Source of the DNA: Alkalicoccus urumqiensis
GTDB taxonomy: Bacteria > Bacillota > Bacilli > Bacillales > Salisediminibacteriaceae
Direction: 5' to 3'
NCBI RefSeq assembly: GCF_002993335.1
Contig: NZ_PVNS01000016.1
Coordinates: 1-54,910, forward strand
Length of the DNA: 54,910 nucleotides
The notes under the pieces are model-generated. The model worked only from the letters and a program-made list of their open reading frames with translations, was not told the DNA's origin and did not search any database. The position numbers and the translations under genes were made by a program. Of the stretch, positions 8,613-17,357 are shown piece by piece (the stretch's first letter is position 1; each line of letters starts with the position of its first letter).

Positions 8613-8914
8613 CGCTCATCATGAAGCCGGCTGCCGAACACGTGTTTTTCCAGGTTGGACAGTCTGCGTAGAATGTCGTAATTCGTATTAGCGGCCGGAG
8701 CTTTGGGAGCAGAACGCTGCTCCTCACGCTGTGGCCGCTGTTTTTGTTCTTCGAGCTGTTTTTCAAGCTTCTGAACCTGGCTTTCAAATGCTTCATAATC
8801 TTTAATAATTTCATCAAGAAACTGATCTACTTCATCCTGATTGTATCCGCGCATACTCGTTTTGAATTCTTTTTCGTAAATATCATTTTTCGACAGTTTT
8901 GCCATCCGTTCCAT
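8609..8914 (-). CDS. gpsB: Cell division protein GpsB
   Basis: A 101-residue DivIVA-like protein. The N-terminal '[20 protein letters not shown]' is the membrane-binding and PBP-binding DivIVA motif, followed by a coiled coil to about residue 65 and a short C-terminal trimerising segment. GpsB shuttles between septum and side wall and guides penicillin-binding proteins. The start ATG 8914 has AGAGGTG eight bases upstream. Its position beside ypsA and rnpB is conserved in Bacillus. Confidence 0.93.
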   Translation of the reverse strand: MERMAKLSKNDIYEKEFKTSMRGYNQDEVDQFLDEIIKDYEAFESQVQKLEKQLEEQKQRPQREEQRSAPKAPAANTNYDILRRLSNLEKHVFGSRLHDER

Positions 8915-8963
8915 AAGTGCTTCACCTCTATAGTTGTCATTTTTTCAAAATCGGTGCGTCTTG

Positions 8964-9512
8964 TCAATTCCAGTCATCCTGCATATCCCGGATCTTATCT
9001 TCTATTTCCTCCGGCGTCAGGTAGAGAACCGGATAATCCTTCTTTTTCTCTGCTGCCTGCAGAAAAAAGCGCGGTGATCCTTCCATTTCCTCATCATAAA
9101 GAAGCAGAAGCGCATCTGTCTTTGATACGAGGAATTCGTTTTTCAGCCGGAGCTGCGCAGGTGATTCATACGGCCGCTTCGTTATAAAATCATGGTAGTC
9201 ACACTGTGACCATACTTTATCATACAACTGCTTTACCGGGTCCGGAAAGCGGGCATCCTGCTCGGTAAACGGAGCAATAACAGCTGTCTGTACCGGGTAC
9301 CCCTCCTGCTTCAGCTCAATCGCAGCTTCGCCGGCCCAGAGTTCCACGCCCGGCTGTCCGCTTGTGACGATCCATTCTGTTCCCTCTTGTTGGATAAACT
9401 CTTCCAGTTTCTTTTTAATCGCCTGTTTCAGCCAGGGTAGCTGATCATGCTTCTCCTGAAAGATACCCAGCTCATTCGGTTTGTATCCCGATACTGCAAG
9501 TACTCGGTACAA
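8964..9512 (-). CDS. ypsA: YpsA family protein (DUF1273, SLOG-like)
   Basis: 182 residues from a TTG start at 9512, chosen because AGGAGGG lies seven bases upstream and because the protein then begins 'LYRVLAVSGYKPNELGIF', the standard start of the family; the longer frame adds 36 unrelated residues. YpsA has a Rossmann-like SLOG fold thought to bind a nucleotide ('VTSGQPGVELWAGEAA'). In B. subtilis and S. aureus it has been linked to cell division, consistent with its place next to gpsB. Confidence 0.88.
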   Translation of the reverse strand: MYRVLAVSGYKPNELGIFQEKHDQLPWLKQAIKKKLEEFIQQEGTEWIVTSGQPGVELWAGEAAIELKQEGYPVQTAVIAPFTEQDARFPDPVKQLYDKVWSQCDYHDFITKRPYESPAQLRLKNEFLVSKTDALLLLYDEEMEGSPRFFLQAAEKKKDYPVLYLTPEEIEDKIRDMQDDWN

Positions 9513-9618
9513 AATATCCCTCCTGATCGGACTGACCGGGCTGCTGCCGGCAGCCGTCCTGCAGATCAGGACACGCAGACACGGAAACCGCCAGTTATAG
9601 TAAACATTTCTATCTTCC

Positions 9619-9655
9619 AAAAAAATCCGCTTCCACCACCCCTGGTGAAAGCGGA
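9619..9655 (-). terminator. Terminator after the 21-residue ORF
   Basis: On the minus strand TCCGCTTTCACC/GGTGGAAGCGGA is a 12-bp stem with one G-T pair, followed by TTTTTTT. It ends the mrfA-to-exonuclease transcript, including the small ORF. Confidence 0.9.
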
Positions 9656-9659
9656 GACA

Positions 9660-9725
9660 CTACTGCAGAAACAGCAAAGTACCGCCAATAACTGCAAAAA
9701 ACATAACGACGAGCATTCGAGCCAT
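9660..9725 (-). CDS. Predicted 21-residue membrane peptide
   Basis: The short frame MARMLVVMFFAVIGGTLLFLQ has a single hydrophobic helix, is preceded by a purine-rich AGAAGGGAAGAGG and is followed five bases later by a strong intrinsic terminator. It lies 67 bases after the exonuclease gene. The arrangement suggests a real small membrane protein, but I recognise no family and coding cannot be proven from one sequence. Confidence 0.45.
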   Translation of the reverse strand: MARMLVVMFFAVIGGTLLFLQ

Positions 9726-9791
9726 TTTCCTCTTCCCTTCTAATACCTTCTCCATTGTATCTTAGTCATATTTGAAGGGAATTGCAAGCCC

Positions 9792-10487
9792 TTAATAGGA
9801 ACCCGGAGCCATATAACCGGGGACCTCCTCGAGGTAGTGGTAACGCTTCTGCCTGAACAAATAATCCAGGACTGTGGAAGCAGCCGAAGCATCTTCCAAT
9901 GCGTGATGCCGTCTGGTGGAAAGCTTGAGATCACTCACCCATTTATCGAGCCGGTGATCCGGTTTGTCTGCTGTTTTTCTGGAAAGCTCCAGAATATCGA
10001 GACCGGGAACCAGGAGAGGCGGCATCTGCCACCTTTTTAAAAGCTCCTGGAGGAATGGAAGATCAAACGATGCCGGATATGCCGCCTGCACGCTTCCCTC
10101 CTGAAACGACAAGTAGGAAGTCAGTATTTCCGGAAAGGATGGCGAGAGATTAATCTGCTGCTGCTTCAGACCCGTCAGTTCTTCAATAAACGGAGGTACA
10201 GGTTTAAACGCGGAGCACGTATCGTAAAATTGTTTCTCGTTCCTGCAGGCACCAATTGAGAGCACTTCATCACCCAGATCCGGGAAAAAACCAGTTGTTT
10301 CCAGATCAACGACCGTAAAGTCTATCCGGTTCACATCCGTATGCATCCGTTCTGCGGCTGCATTCGCTTTTTCCACAGCTTCACATGCGATATCGAAAAT
10401 GACTCTGTTTTCGTCAATAAAAGCATCCCTGTATTTTTCGAATGCCGGTCCGTCCTGAAACGTATGCTTCATCCATCTCAGCAGCAT
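9792..10487 (-). CDS. DEDDh 3'-5' exonuclease (DNA polymerase III epsilon-like)
   Basis: 231 residues. An N-terminal helical part (1-55) precedes an exonuclease domain with D61-x-E63 ('VVDLETTG') and a C-terminal 'HHALEDASAAS' (H and D of ExoIII), so the DEDDh set looks complete. It probably removes 3' ends of DNA or RNA; the substrate is unknown. Its ATG shares one base with the stop of the upstream gene (TGATG). Exonucleases of this kind next to cNMP/CBS/nucleotidyltransferase proteins recur in many bacteria, suggesting a joint but undefined role. Confidence 0.85.
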   Translation of the reverse strand: MLLRWMKHTFQDGPAFEKYRDAFIDENRVIFDIACEAVEKANAAAERMHTDVNRIDFTVVDLETTGFFPDLGDEVLSIGACRNEKQFYDTCSAFKPVPPFIEELTGLKQQQINLSPSFPEILTSYLSFQEGSVQAAYPASFDLPFLQELLKRWQMPPLLVPGLDILELSRKTADKPDHRLDKWVSDLKLSTRRHHALEDASAASTVLDYLFRQKRYHYLEEVPGYMAPGSY

Positions 10488-12391
10488 CAGGAAATCCCCC
10501 TGCTTTTTTGAAAGCTCAGCTCGAACATCTGCTGAAGCCGTTTTGCAACGACGAGCGCTTCCTTCAGGCGTTTCCGATCGTCCTTTTCCATCTCCAGCGG
10601 CAGCAGCTGGTTTGTGAGCGGACGTTCATCACGAAGCTGATTTAAATGAAGTTCAATCCGGAATTGATGGAGCACATCCAGAGCAGTTAAAATGTTTCGG
10701 ACATCCCGGGGGTGGAACACTTCCAGTTTTTCCAGCTGAAGAAGCCTCTCCTTTGTCGATACCGCTTCAATACCATACTGCATGGCAGAAATCCGGACGC
10801 CGTTAACGATCTGCATAAGCCCCTGTTTTTTAATGTCCAGCTCGGAGCGTCTGCTGCGGAACGAGAAGCGGCCGAGTGCATTAACCGGAACGCGGAAACG
10901 GAGCGTATCTTTCATCAGCATGGCATGAAGCAGCCGCCCTTCTTTAGCGTGCGGAAGCACGTACGTCCGTAATTCTTCTGCAAGCGAGTAGTCCCCGAAC
11001 ACCGGACGGTAGTCAATAAAGATGGTAAAATCACGGATTTCGCGGCTGTCGCTTTCTTTAATCCAGCGGACGACCTCTCTTTTCCACTCGCTAACTTCTC
11101 TGCACCAGCGGCGCTCCCGTGCCATAATGCCTCCGGTACATTCTGGAAACCCAGCCTGAACGAGTCCATCATTTACCCGCGCAGCAAAGCGGTGAAAGTA
11201 ATCTTCAATGTCATTTTTGTTCTCCAGGTGGCGGTAGTCTGCAAGAATCAGTCCATTATCCTGGTCTGTACTGAAACCCTGCTCCATCCGCCCCTGGCTT
11301 CCCATCACGATAAAACAATAATTTACCGGAGGCAGCCCGTACCCATCCTGCTGCATAGAGCGCACTGCCAGCTGTATAATCCGGCGGTGGATCTGATCAT
11401 TGTAGCTGGATAAAAATTCACTGACCTCTCCGGCGGCGATCCCTTCTGTTAACAGAGAGCGGGTAAATGCATGAAACGTCTGATTTACTTTCGGTGAGGC
11501 AGAAGCTGCTTCCTTAAACGACTGGGCATGCTGAAGTTCATAAGCCAGCTGCAGATATTCCGAATCCTGCAGCTGCAGAAATGATTCCGCTGTCAGCATT
11601 CCGACAACCGTCACCCCGTGAACGACAGGAATCAGCTCGATATGATCGTCTTTAAAATAGGTGAGTACTTCATACGTAAATGTATCTTCCTCCACCGATG
11701 GAACAGACTGTTTCCACTGCGACACAGCATCTGTCATCCTGCCGCTTACAGCACATTTCAGCGCGCCGCGCTGCGTCAGCACGCCGGAATACGCCCCTTC
11801 TTCGGTAACGAGAACCAGCCCTTCAAGATTTTCTGAAGCCAGACGCCTGCAGGCAGCACTCATTTCCTGCGAGTCCGGTATCGTCGGAGCATGAGTCATA
11901 AGTGAACGTACTTTCGTCCGGAACAGCTGGAAATTTTCTTCATTTCCACCGGTTTCCTGCTTCAGTTCGTGATAGAGCGACTTCATACTCTCCCCAAGGT
12001 CATGATGGATCGCTGTACGGAAGGCCTGGTTCTCCTCCATCAGCTGCAGCACCGTTTTTTTGGACAGTTTCAGCATAACGGAAGGTTCCAGAGCCTCGAC
12101 GGAAAACGTCATTTTACCGCCGGAAAATAAAATCATAAGGCCGATCAGGTCACCAGGATAGTAAAACCGCACTGATACGGCACGGCCGTCTTCGCGGTGC
12201 AGAACATTTTTACAGAGCCCTTCGAGAAGGAAGTAGACTTCCACATCTTCTTCTTCCTCATGGAAAAGGAATTCATTTGCATCCGCACGCATCCACTGGG
12301 ACACTGCTGTAAGCCGGTCGAACTCTTCATCAGTAAGTGAGCTGAAAGGTGCCATATTCCGGATGGATATATCTACATTATTCGTTTTCAC
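10487..12391 (-). CDS. cNMP-binding, CBS and DUF294 nucleotidyltransferase protein
   Basis: 634 residues with four parts: a cyclic nucleotide-binding fold (about 15-125), a CBS pair (about 165-285), a GlnB uridylyltransferase-like nucleotidyltransferase (about 315-460) with GSQGRMEQ (364-371) and D376-x-D378, and a DUF294 C-terminal helical domain (490-625). The catalytic G-S and DxD are intact, so nucleotide transfer to a protein or small molecule is plausible; the target is unknown. It overlaps mrfB by 14 bases and the exonuclease by 1 base, a tight operon. Confidence 0.85.
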   Translation of the reverse strand: MKTNNVDISIRNMAPFSSLTDEEFDRLTAVSQWMRADANEFLFHEEEEDVEVYFLLEGLCKNVLHREDGRAVSVRFYYPGDLIGLMILFSGGKMTFSVEALEPSVMLKLSKKTVLQLMEENQAFRTAIHHDLGESMKSLYHELKQETGGNEENFQLFRTKVRSLMTHAPTIPDSQEMSAACRRLASENLEGLVLVTEEGAYSGVLTQRGALKCAVSGRMTDAVSQWKQSVPSVEEDTFTYEVLTYFKDDHIELIPVVHGVTVVGMLTAESFLQLQDSEYLQLAYELQHAQSFKEAASASPKVNQTFHAFTRSLLTEGIAAGEVSEFLSSYNDQIHRRIIQLAVRSMQQDGYGLPPVNYCFIVMGSQGRMEQGFSTDQDNGLILADYRHLENKNDIEDYFHRFAARVNDGLVQAGFPECTGGIMARERRWCREVSEWKREVVRWIKESDSREIRDFTIFIDYRPVFGDYSLAEELRTYVLPHAKEGRLLHAMLMKDTLRFRVPVNALGRFSFRSRRSELDIKKQGLMQIVNGVRISAMQYGIEAVSTKERLLQLEKLEVFHPRDVRNILTALDVLHQFRIELHLNQLRDERPLTNQLLPLEMEKDDRKRLKEALVVAKRLQQMFELSFQKSRGIS

Positions 12392-13565
12392 GCTGCAACA
12401 CCTTCTTTTCTACACGGGAAAGCCTGTGCCTGTATTTGGTTCTTTCTTTATCCGTCATACGGCTCTCATCAAGCGGCGTTAACAGCGATTGGGCCGCCTC
12501 CATCTTTTTCAGCTGATGTTCATACAGTTTTGCCAGTTCCTCATACACATAGTAAGGTCCCTGAAGAGGAGCGCTGCACACATTTTCAAGGACGGCCGCC
12601 GCCTGATGCACGTCGCCTCTCTTTTTATGGATAAGCGCCTTATAGTAAGCACGCTTAAAGGAAGACGACCCATCCAGTTTATCGGCATGTCGAAAATGTT
12701 CCTGCGCACGCTCTGTCTCATTCAGCTGATACCACCATAATGCGGACGCCTCACTTTCCACCGTCATCGCACTTTTTTCCGGAAACAGAAGCTTCTCTGA
12801 AAGAACGATGTAAAGTTCAATAAGGGACATAATATCCTGTGCATGGTGATCGACGATTCCTTCGAGAAGGGCCGGATCATTTTTTTCCAGGTATTCAAAG
12901 TACAAAAGCGGAGCCATGCTTCCGGGGGTATCACCGGTTCTAGGTTTGTTTAAAATCTTCTCTTCAATGACGGGAAGACGGCAGGAAGGCAGCGTATCTT
13001 TCCAGAAGCGCCGTGCTGCGTGAAGAAGATCCACATGACCTGTCTCCGGCAGTCTCGGAAGCTCTCTCTGCAGAAAAGCATGACGTGATTTCACACGGGG
13101 CCAGTCAAACGCTTTGCCATTATAGGTAACAAGGTGCTCCTCCTGCCCGAGATCATCGAGAAAACCGCCGAGAAAAGCGGCCTCCGTTTCCGGTCCTTCC
13201 ATAAAATGCTGAGTGATTTCCACGCCTTGTTTTGATACACGACCGTAACCGAGGAGAAAAATATATGTGCCTGCACCGCTGTCCAGACCGGTTGTCTCCG
13301 TATCGAAAAACAGAAGCGAAGCATCTTTCGGAACTGAAACCGGATGAACCGTATCCTGCCAGAAATTCAGGCAGTTCACTAAACGGTCGTACAGCTCCGG
13401 ATCGCTCCAGGCTGTTGTAAACCGCCTTCTCTGGGAACGGACGCCGTCGAGATAAAAGGGATAAAAACCGATTTTTTCAAAGTCGGGCCGTTCTTCTGCA
13501 GCAGCCTGCGGCGCTGCTTCCTTCGGCTCCGGGGCCATCCGCTTTAATTTTTTTAATAGACTCAT
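12378..13565 (-). CDS. mrfB: Mitomycin repair exonuclease MrfB (YprB)
   Basis: 395 residues. A DEDD-type RNase H-like exonuclease (about 75-250, 'FFDTETTGLDSG' with D88/E90, later 'HHAQDIMSL') is followed by TPR-like helices (about 280-390). In B. subtilis, MrfA and MrfB act together in a UvrA-independent repair path for mitomycin C lesions. RBS AGGTGATGA supports ATG 13565, nine bases after mrfA ends. The operon continues into the cNMP/CBS gene. Confidence 0.88.
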   Translation of the reverse strand: MSLLKKLKRMAPEPKEAAPQAAAEERPDFEKIGFYPFYLDGVRSQRRRFTTAWSDPELYDRLVNCLNFWQDTVHPVSVPKDASLLFFDTETTGLDSGAGTYIFLLGYGRVSKQGVEITQHFMEGPETEAAFLGGFLDDLGQEEHLVTYNGKAFDWPRVKSRHAFLQRELPRLPETGHVDLLHAARRFWKDTLPSCRLPVIEEKILNKPRTGDTPGSMAPLLYFEYLEKNDPALLEGIVDHHAQDIMSLIELYIVLSEKLLFPEKSAMTVESEASALWWYQLNETERAQEHFRHADKLDGSSSFKRAYYKALIHKKRGDVHQAAAVLENVCSAPLQGPYYVYEELAKLYEHQLKKMEAAQSLLTPLDESRMTDKERTKYRHRLSRVEKKVLQRENE

Positions 13566-13573
13566 TTCATCAC

Positions 13574-15853
13574 CTACCGGTAAAGTGCATTTTCTAGAAG
13601 CCTGGCTGCCCAGTGTTTTACATTAATCCCGTCAAAAGCAGCTGTCATTCCTGTACATGATGGACAGCCTGAGTCACACGGACAGCCGCTCAAATACGAT
13701 CTCGTCTTTTCCAGCACGTTTTCCGCTTCTTTATATATTTTATCAGAAAGACCGATGCCGCCCGGATAACGATCGTACAGAAAGATTGTCGGAAGCTCGG
13801 CGTGGGCGGATTTCACTTGGGGAACAGTAAAAAGGTCGCCTTTGTCACACATTACATGCACACAGGCCACGTGCTGCCAGACGTGGGCAAGCCCCAAAAG
13901 TACCTGCTCCACTTCTTCCTCACCAAGTGCCTCCACGGCCTCCTCTGAAAATTCGAGCATGACAGCGGTTGAATGCAGTTCCTGCTCCGGAAGATGAATA
14001 GGGCCCGAACCGACGTTTTCGAACGTGTCCAGCTTAATTTTTTTAAACAGCGTCGCCATAGCAGAAACCATCACATCTCCGTACTGGAGAAATGTCCCGC
14101 CGGCAAGTTCTTTTTCTTCATCGATTTCAAGCACCGTGAGCTTCACCGCAAGGTTGGCATCTGTGAAATAGTCGACGCTTACTTCACGGACATACGCTTT
14201 CTTTTCGTCCCAGTCCAGCAGTTCCACTTGAAATTGAATTCCTTCGTGCAGGTAGATTGCCTCATCATGTAGAAGCGTCAGCGCGCTGAACGTATCCATT
14301 TCACCAATCACTCTGTTTTTGGCCGGAATACTCTGATCGATAATAACGACATTTTCCTGCGCTGCTGAACGCAGGCTTATATTATGAGCAGGGAAAGCGT
14401 CATTCATCCAGTACCATTTTCCACTCCGCTCATGCAGCACACGGGATTCAGATAGATACTCCAGGAATCCTGCCGTATCTTCCCAAGTTAAATCGTCAAA
14501 CGGCTCTCCTTCGGCAAAAGGAAGTTCATACACTGCACACTTGATATGGTCCGCAAGAATAATCACGTTGTTTTTGTTCAATCTCGCCGTTTCGGGAGAG
14601 CTTTCAAAGAAATACGAAGGATTCGTAAATACATACTGATCCACAGGGGAGGAATCTGCAGCCAGAATGACGAGTGATTCGTTTTGTCGTCTTCCAGCAC
14701 GTCCTGCCTGCTGCCAGCTCGAAGCGATCGATCCCGGATAACCGGTTAAAATACATACCTGCAGCTGCCCGATATCCACTCCAAGTTCCAGTGCATTCGT
14801 ACTGATGACACCAAGCGTCTCACCGGTTCTTAGTGTCCGTTCGATTTCTCTACGTTGATTGGGGAGATAGCCGCCTCTGTACCCCCGGACCGACTGACGG
14901 AGTTCATCATTTTCCAGACCGGCCTGAATCCTGCTTAAAATGACTTCCACGCGGACTCTGCTGCGGGCAAAAACAATCGTCTGAATCCGCTCTTTTAAAA
15001 AGGAAAGTGCAAGCTGCTGCACTGCTTTTGACGGACTCTGCCGGATACGCAGCTCTTCATTCACGATCGGTGGATTGAAGAATGCAATATGCTTTTTTCC
15101 TGAAGGAGCCCCGTTCGTATTAATCAGCGAAGCTTTTTCTCCGGTAAGCTGTTCCGCCAGCTCTTTTGGATTGGCGATTGTTGCTGACGTGCTGATGAAG
15201 ACAGGGTCGCTTCCGTAATATCTGCAGAGCCGTTTCAGCCGCCGGATCACGTTTGCAACATGGGAGCCGAAAACCCCTCTGTATGTGTGAAGTTCATCGA
15301 TCACGACCGTTTCCAGATTTTCAAACAGCGAAATCCACTTCGTATGATGCGGCAGGATGGCGGAATGAAGCATATCCGGGTTCGTAATAACGATATGCCC
15401 GGCCCGCCGCACGTGCTGGCGGATCGAAGACGGTGTATCCCCGTCATACGTAAAGCTGTTAATTTCCGATTCCATTGCTTCGATCAATTCATCCAGTTCA
15501 CTACGCTGATCCTGTGACAGCGCTTTTGTCGGAAAAAGGTAGAGTGCTCTTGCGTTGGGATTAGCGGCAAGGTTCGACAGCACCGGCAGATTGTAACAGA
15601 GCGTCTTGCCGGAAGCGGTCGGCGTTACCGTTACGATATTCTCCTTTTTCTGGACGGCCTGAAACGCCTCTGCCTGATGGGTGTACAGCTCATCGATACC
15701 GCGGCTTTTAAGCGCTGCTTTCAGCTTTTCCGGCACCGTTTCCGGCATCGGTGCATACCGGGCTGCGACAGGTGCGATCTCATGCCAGTAGGATATATTT
15801 TCATTATTTTTAAGGGCATCTATTAATTCCTGAAACGTCCGTTTTCGAAACAT
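13574..15853 (-). CDS. mrfA: DEAD/DEAH helicase MrfA (YprA)
   Basis: A 759-residue SF2 helicase. Visible motifs are the Walker A 'TPTASGKT', the DEAH-type box DELH in 'VIDELHTYRG', 'TSATI' (motif III), and 'QAGRAGRR' (motif VI). The C-terminal DUF1998 region carries the cysteine cluster 'CPCDSGCPSC' that binds zinc in MrfA. It unwinds DNA in mitomycin repair with MrfB. ATG 15853 is chosen because GAGGAGGG precedes it; a 29-residue longer frame lacks an RBS and overlaps a terminator. Confidence 0.9.
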   Translation of the reverse strand: MFRKRTFQELIDALKNNENISYWHEIAPVAARYAPMPETVPEKLKAALKSRGIDELYTHQAEAFQAVQKKENIVTVTPTASGKTLCYNLPVLSNLAANPNARALYLFPTKALSQDQRSELDELIEAMESEINSFTYDGDTPSSIRQHVRRAGHIVITNPDMLHSAILPHHTKWISLFENLETVVIDELHTYRGVFGSHVANVIRRLKRLCRYYGSDPVFISTSATIANPKELAEQLTGEKASLINTNGAPSGKKHIAFFNPPIVNEELRIRQSPSKAVQQLALSFLKERIQTIVFARSRVRVEVILSRIQAGLENDELRQSVRGYRGGYLPNQRREIERTLRTGETLGVISTNALELGVDIGQLQVCILTGYPGSIASSWQQAGRAGRRQNESLVILAADSSPVDQYVFTNPSYFFESSPETARLNKNNVIILADHIKCAVYELPFAEGEPFDDLTWEDTAGFLEYLSESRVLHERSGKWYWMNDAFPAHNISLRSAAQENVVIIDQSIPAKNRVIGEMDTFSALTLLHDEAIYLHEGIQFQVELLDWDEKKAYVREVSVDYFTDANLAVKLTVLEIDEEKELAGGTFLQYGDVMVSAMATLFKKIKLDTFENVGSGPIHLPEQELHSTAVMLEFSEEAVEALGEEEVEQVLLGLAHVWQHVACVHVMCDKGDLFTVPQVKSAHAELPTIFLYDRYPGGIGLSDKIYKEAENVLEKTRSYLSGCPCDSGCPSCTGMTAAFDGINVKHWAARLLENALYR

Positions 15854-15894
15854 ACGTTCCCTCCTCGAGTAGATCCTGTTCTCCTCTATGGCAG

Positions 15895-15932
15895 AAAAAA
15901 GCTCTCCCACGTGAGAATCAATGTGGCAGAGC
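15895..15932 (-). terminator. Terminator after the deacetylase gene
   Basis: On the minus strand GCTCT-G-CCAC pairs with GTGG-G-AGAGC (one mismatch), followed by TTTTTT. It separates the HD-hydrolase-to-deacetylase run from mrfA. Confidence 0.8.
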
Positions 15933-15963
15933 GGCTGCAAAAAGGACAGTTGTAACGGACAGT

Positions 15964-16572
15964 TTATGAACTGCCCGGAAGTGCTTTCAGGGCGTACCCC
16001 TTCTCTTTTAATTCTGTAACAATGTCGTCGAGCACCTCTACTGTCTGGGGAAGCTCATGCAGAAGGAGAATGTCTCCGCCGGCAGCCGTTAACGAATTCA
16101 CTGCAATCTGCTGCGGATCATGCTTCAGCTCCCAGTCAAACGACGTTGTATTCCATAAAACCGTCTGCAGACGGCACGCGCCTGCAAGTGCAGTAAGTTC
16201 ATCATTATACCTTCCATAGGGAGGACGGAAAAGATCCGGACGAATACCGGTGATGTCTTCCATAAGGCGGATACTTGTATCCAGCTGGTATACCTTTTCC
16301 TCCCAGGAGGCGGTCTCCAGATTTACATGCTTATGAGCATGAGTACCGAGCGCGTGGCCTTCCTGAAGCAGTCTCTTCCAGGGCCGCCCGTCATAAAGAC
16401 GGCTCGTATTCCAGAAAAAGGTCGCTTCCGCTCCGTGCCTGGATAAAATATTCAGAATGGCATCCGTATACTTTCCCGGACCGTCATCGAACGTAATATA
16501 GACAGTTTTCCTATCCGGCCCTCTGGAAAGAATATTACTCCCTTGAAAGTGAACCTGCACGTGATCTGTCAC
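15964..16572 (-). CDS. NodB-type polysaccharide deacetylase
   Basis: 202 residues from GTG. The NodB domain has TFDDGP (27-32, catalytic D29 and metal D30), H78-x3-H82 (metal ligands, 'THAHKH') and 'RPPYGR', so a metal-dependent de-N-acetylase of a sugar polymer is expected. No signal peptide is seen. Start choice is difficult: the strong RBS AGGAGGGG belongs to an ATG at 16596 in the same frame, but that frame meets TGA at 16578-16576 after six codons. The gene therefore starts at the weakly preceded GTG, or the upstream peptide is a leader, or the TGA is a lesion. Confidence 0.75.
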   Translation of the reverse strand: MTDHVQVHFQGSNILSRGPDRKTVYITFDDGPGKYTDAILNILSRHGAEATFFWNTSRLYDGRPWKRLLQEGHALGTHAHKHVNLETASWEEKVYQLDTSIRLMEDITGIRPDLFRPPYGRYNDELTALAGACRLQTVLWNTTSFDWELKHDPQQIAVNSLTAAGGDILLLHELPQTVEVLDDIVTELKEKGYALKALPGSS

Positions 16573-16607
16573 TGCTCAGGGTGAACGGTGCTTCATGACG
16601 ACCCCTC

Positions 16608-17357
16608 CTATTTAGACAGAATCCATTCTTCTATAACACGCTTGGCAGAATGCTTCACTTCGACTTTCAGCTCCCGCTTATGCGGCGCGAGTGCTCTTGC
16701 ATGCGAAGGGCGCAGCCCGATCAGAACGATATCGATGCCCATCTGCTTAAACGTATGGATCAGGCTGCAGAGCACCGGAACCGTCTCCGATTCAATCGTA
16801 CCTACACCTGTGAAATCAAGAAGAATGCGGTCAGGCTGCGCTGCATACGTCCGCTTTATCACATTTTCCTGAATAGCAGCCAGTTTCACGGGGCTGAGAT
16901 CGCCGAAAAGCGGTATCAGGCCGAGCGTAGATGTGATGTCGATAAAGGGACCAGAAAATTTGTTCGCTCTGTACAGCACCCTTTCCAGCTCCTCTGTTTT
17001 CTCAAACAGCTCAAAATTCGTTTCATTCAGGCGTGCCTGAATCCCTGTCAGCTGACTCGATACATTCGCGTAACTGTCCGAAACGGGTACGAGAGCACAG
17101 GCGCATTCTGCCTGGTGCCAGGAAAAGTAGACACTGCAGAGAAGAACTTCGCCGCCACCTGAAATCATATTCAATTCTGCTCCGCGCACGGAAGGTTCCG
17201 TTTTAAGGAGCTGATCCGCTTTTCTTCTGCTTCCGGCATCCACCAGTGTTAAAAAATCGGCTTCCCGGCCGAAAAGTGCTGCCGCTTCCTCCGAACGCTC
17301 GAGAATTTCCATGGAGCTGTCTAATTTAAAGAATGGAAGTGGTACCAGATTTTCCAT
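16608..17357 (-). CDS. RsbR-like STAS domain protein
   Basis: 249 residues. The N-terminal half looks like a PAS-type sensor ('PLPFFKLDSSMEILERSEEAAALFG'). A linker helix leads to a C-terminal STAS domain (about 150-245) with 'DRILLDFTGVGTIESETV', the phospho-acceptor loop region of RsbR/RsbS proteins (Thr/Ser present). Such proteins build or feed the stressosome that controls sigma-B. ATG 17357 follows GGCGGG and overlaps the upstream B12-binding gene by 32 bases, so the two are coupled. No RsbT or RsbS is in the window. Confidence 0.78.
   Translation of the reverse strand: MENLVPLPFFKLDSSMEILERSEEAAALFGREADFLTLVDAGSRRKADQLLKTEPSVRGAELNMISGGGEVLLCSVYFSWHQAECACALVPVSDSYANVSSQLTGIQARLNETNFELFEKTEELERVLYRANKFSGPFIDITSTLGLIPLFGDLSPVKLAAIQENVIKRTYAAQPDRILLDFTGVGTIESETVPVLCSLIHTFKQMGIDIVLIGLRPSHARALAPHKRELKVEVKHSAKRVIEEWILSK

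Noticed and set aside
16576-16578. Selenocysteine at codon 7 of the deacetylase
   Set aside because: NodB deacetylases have no redox Cys near the N-terminus and no hairpin follows the UGA at a suitable place; a start-site or mutation explanation is simpler.
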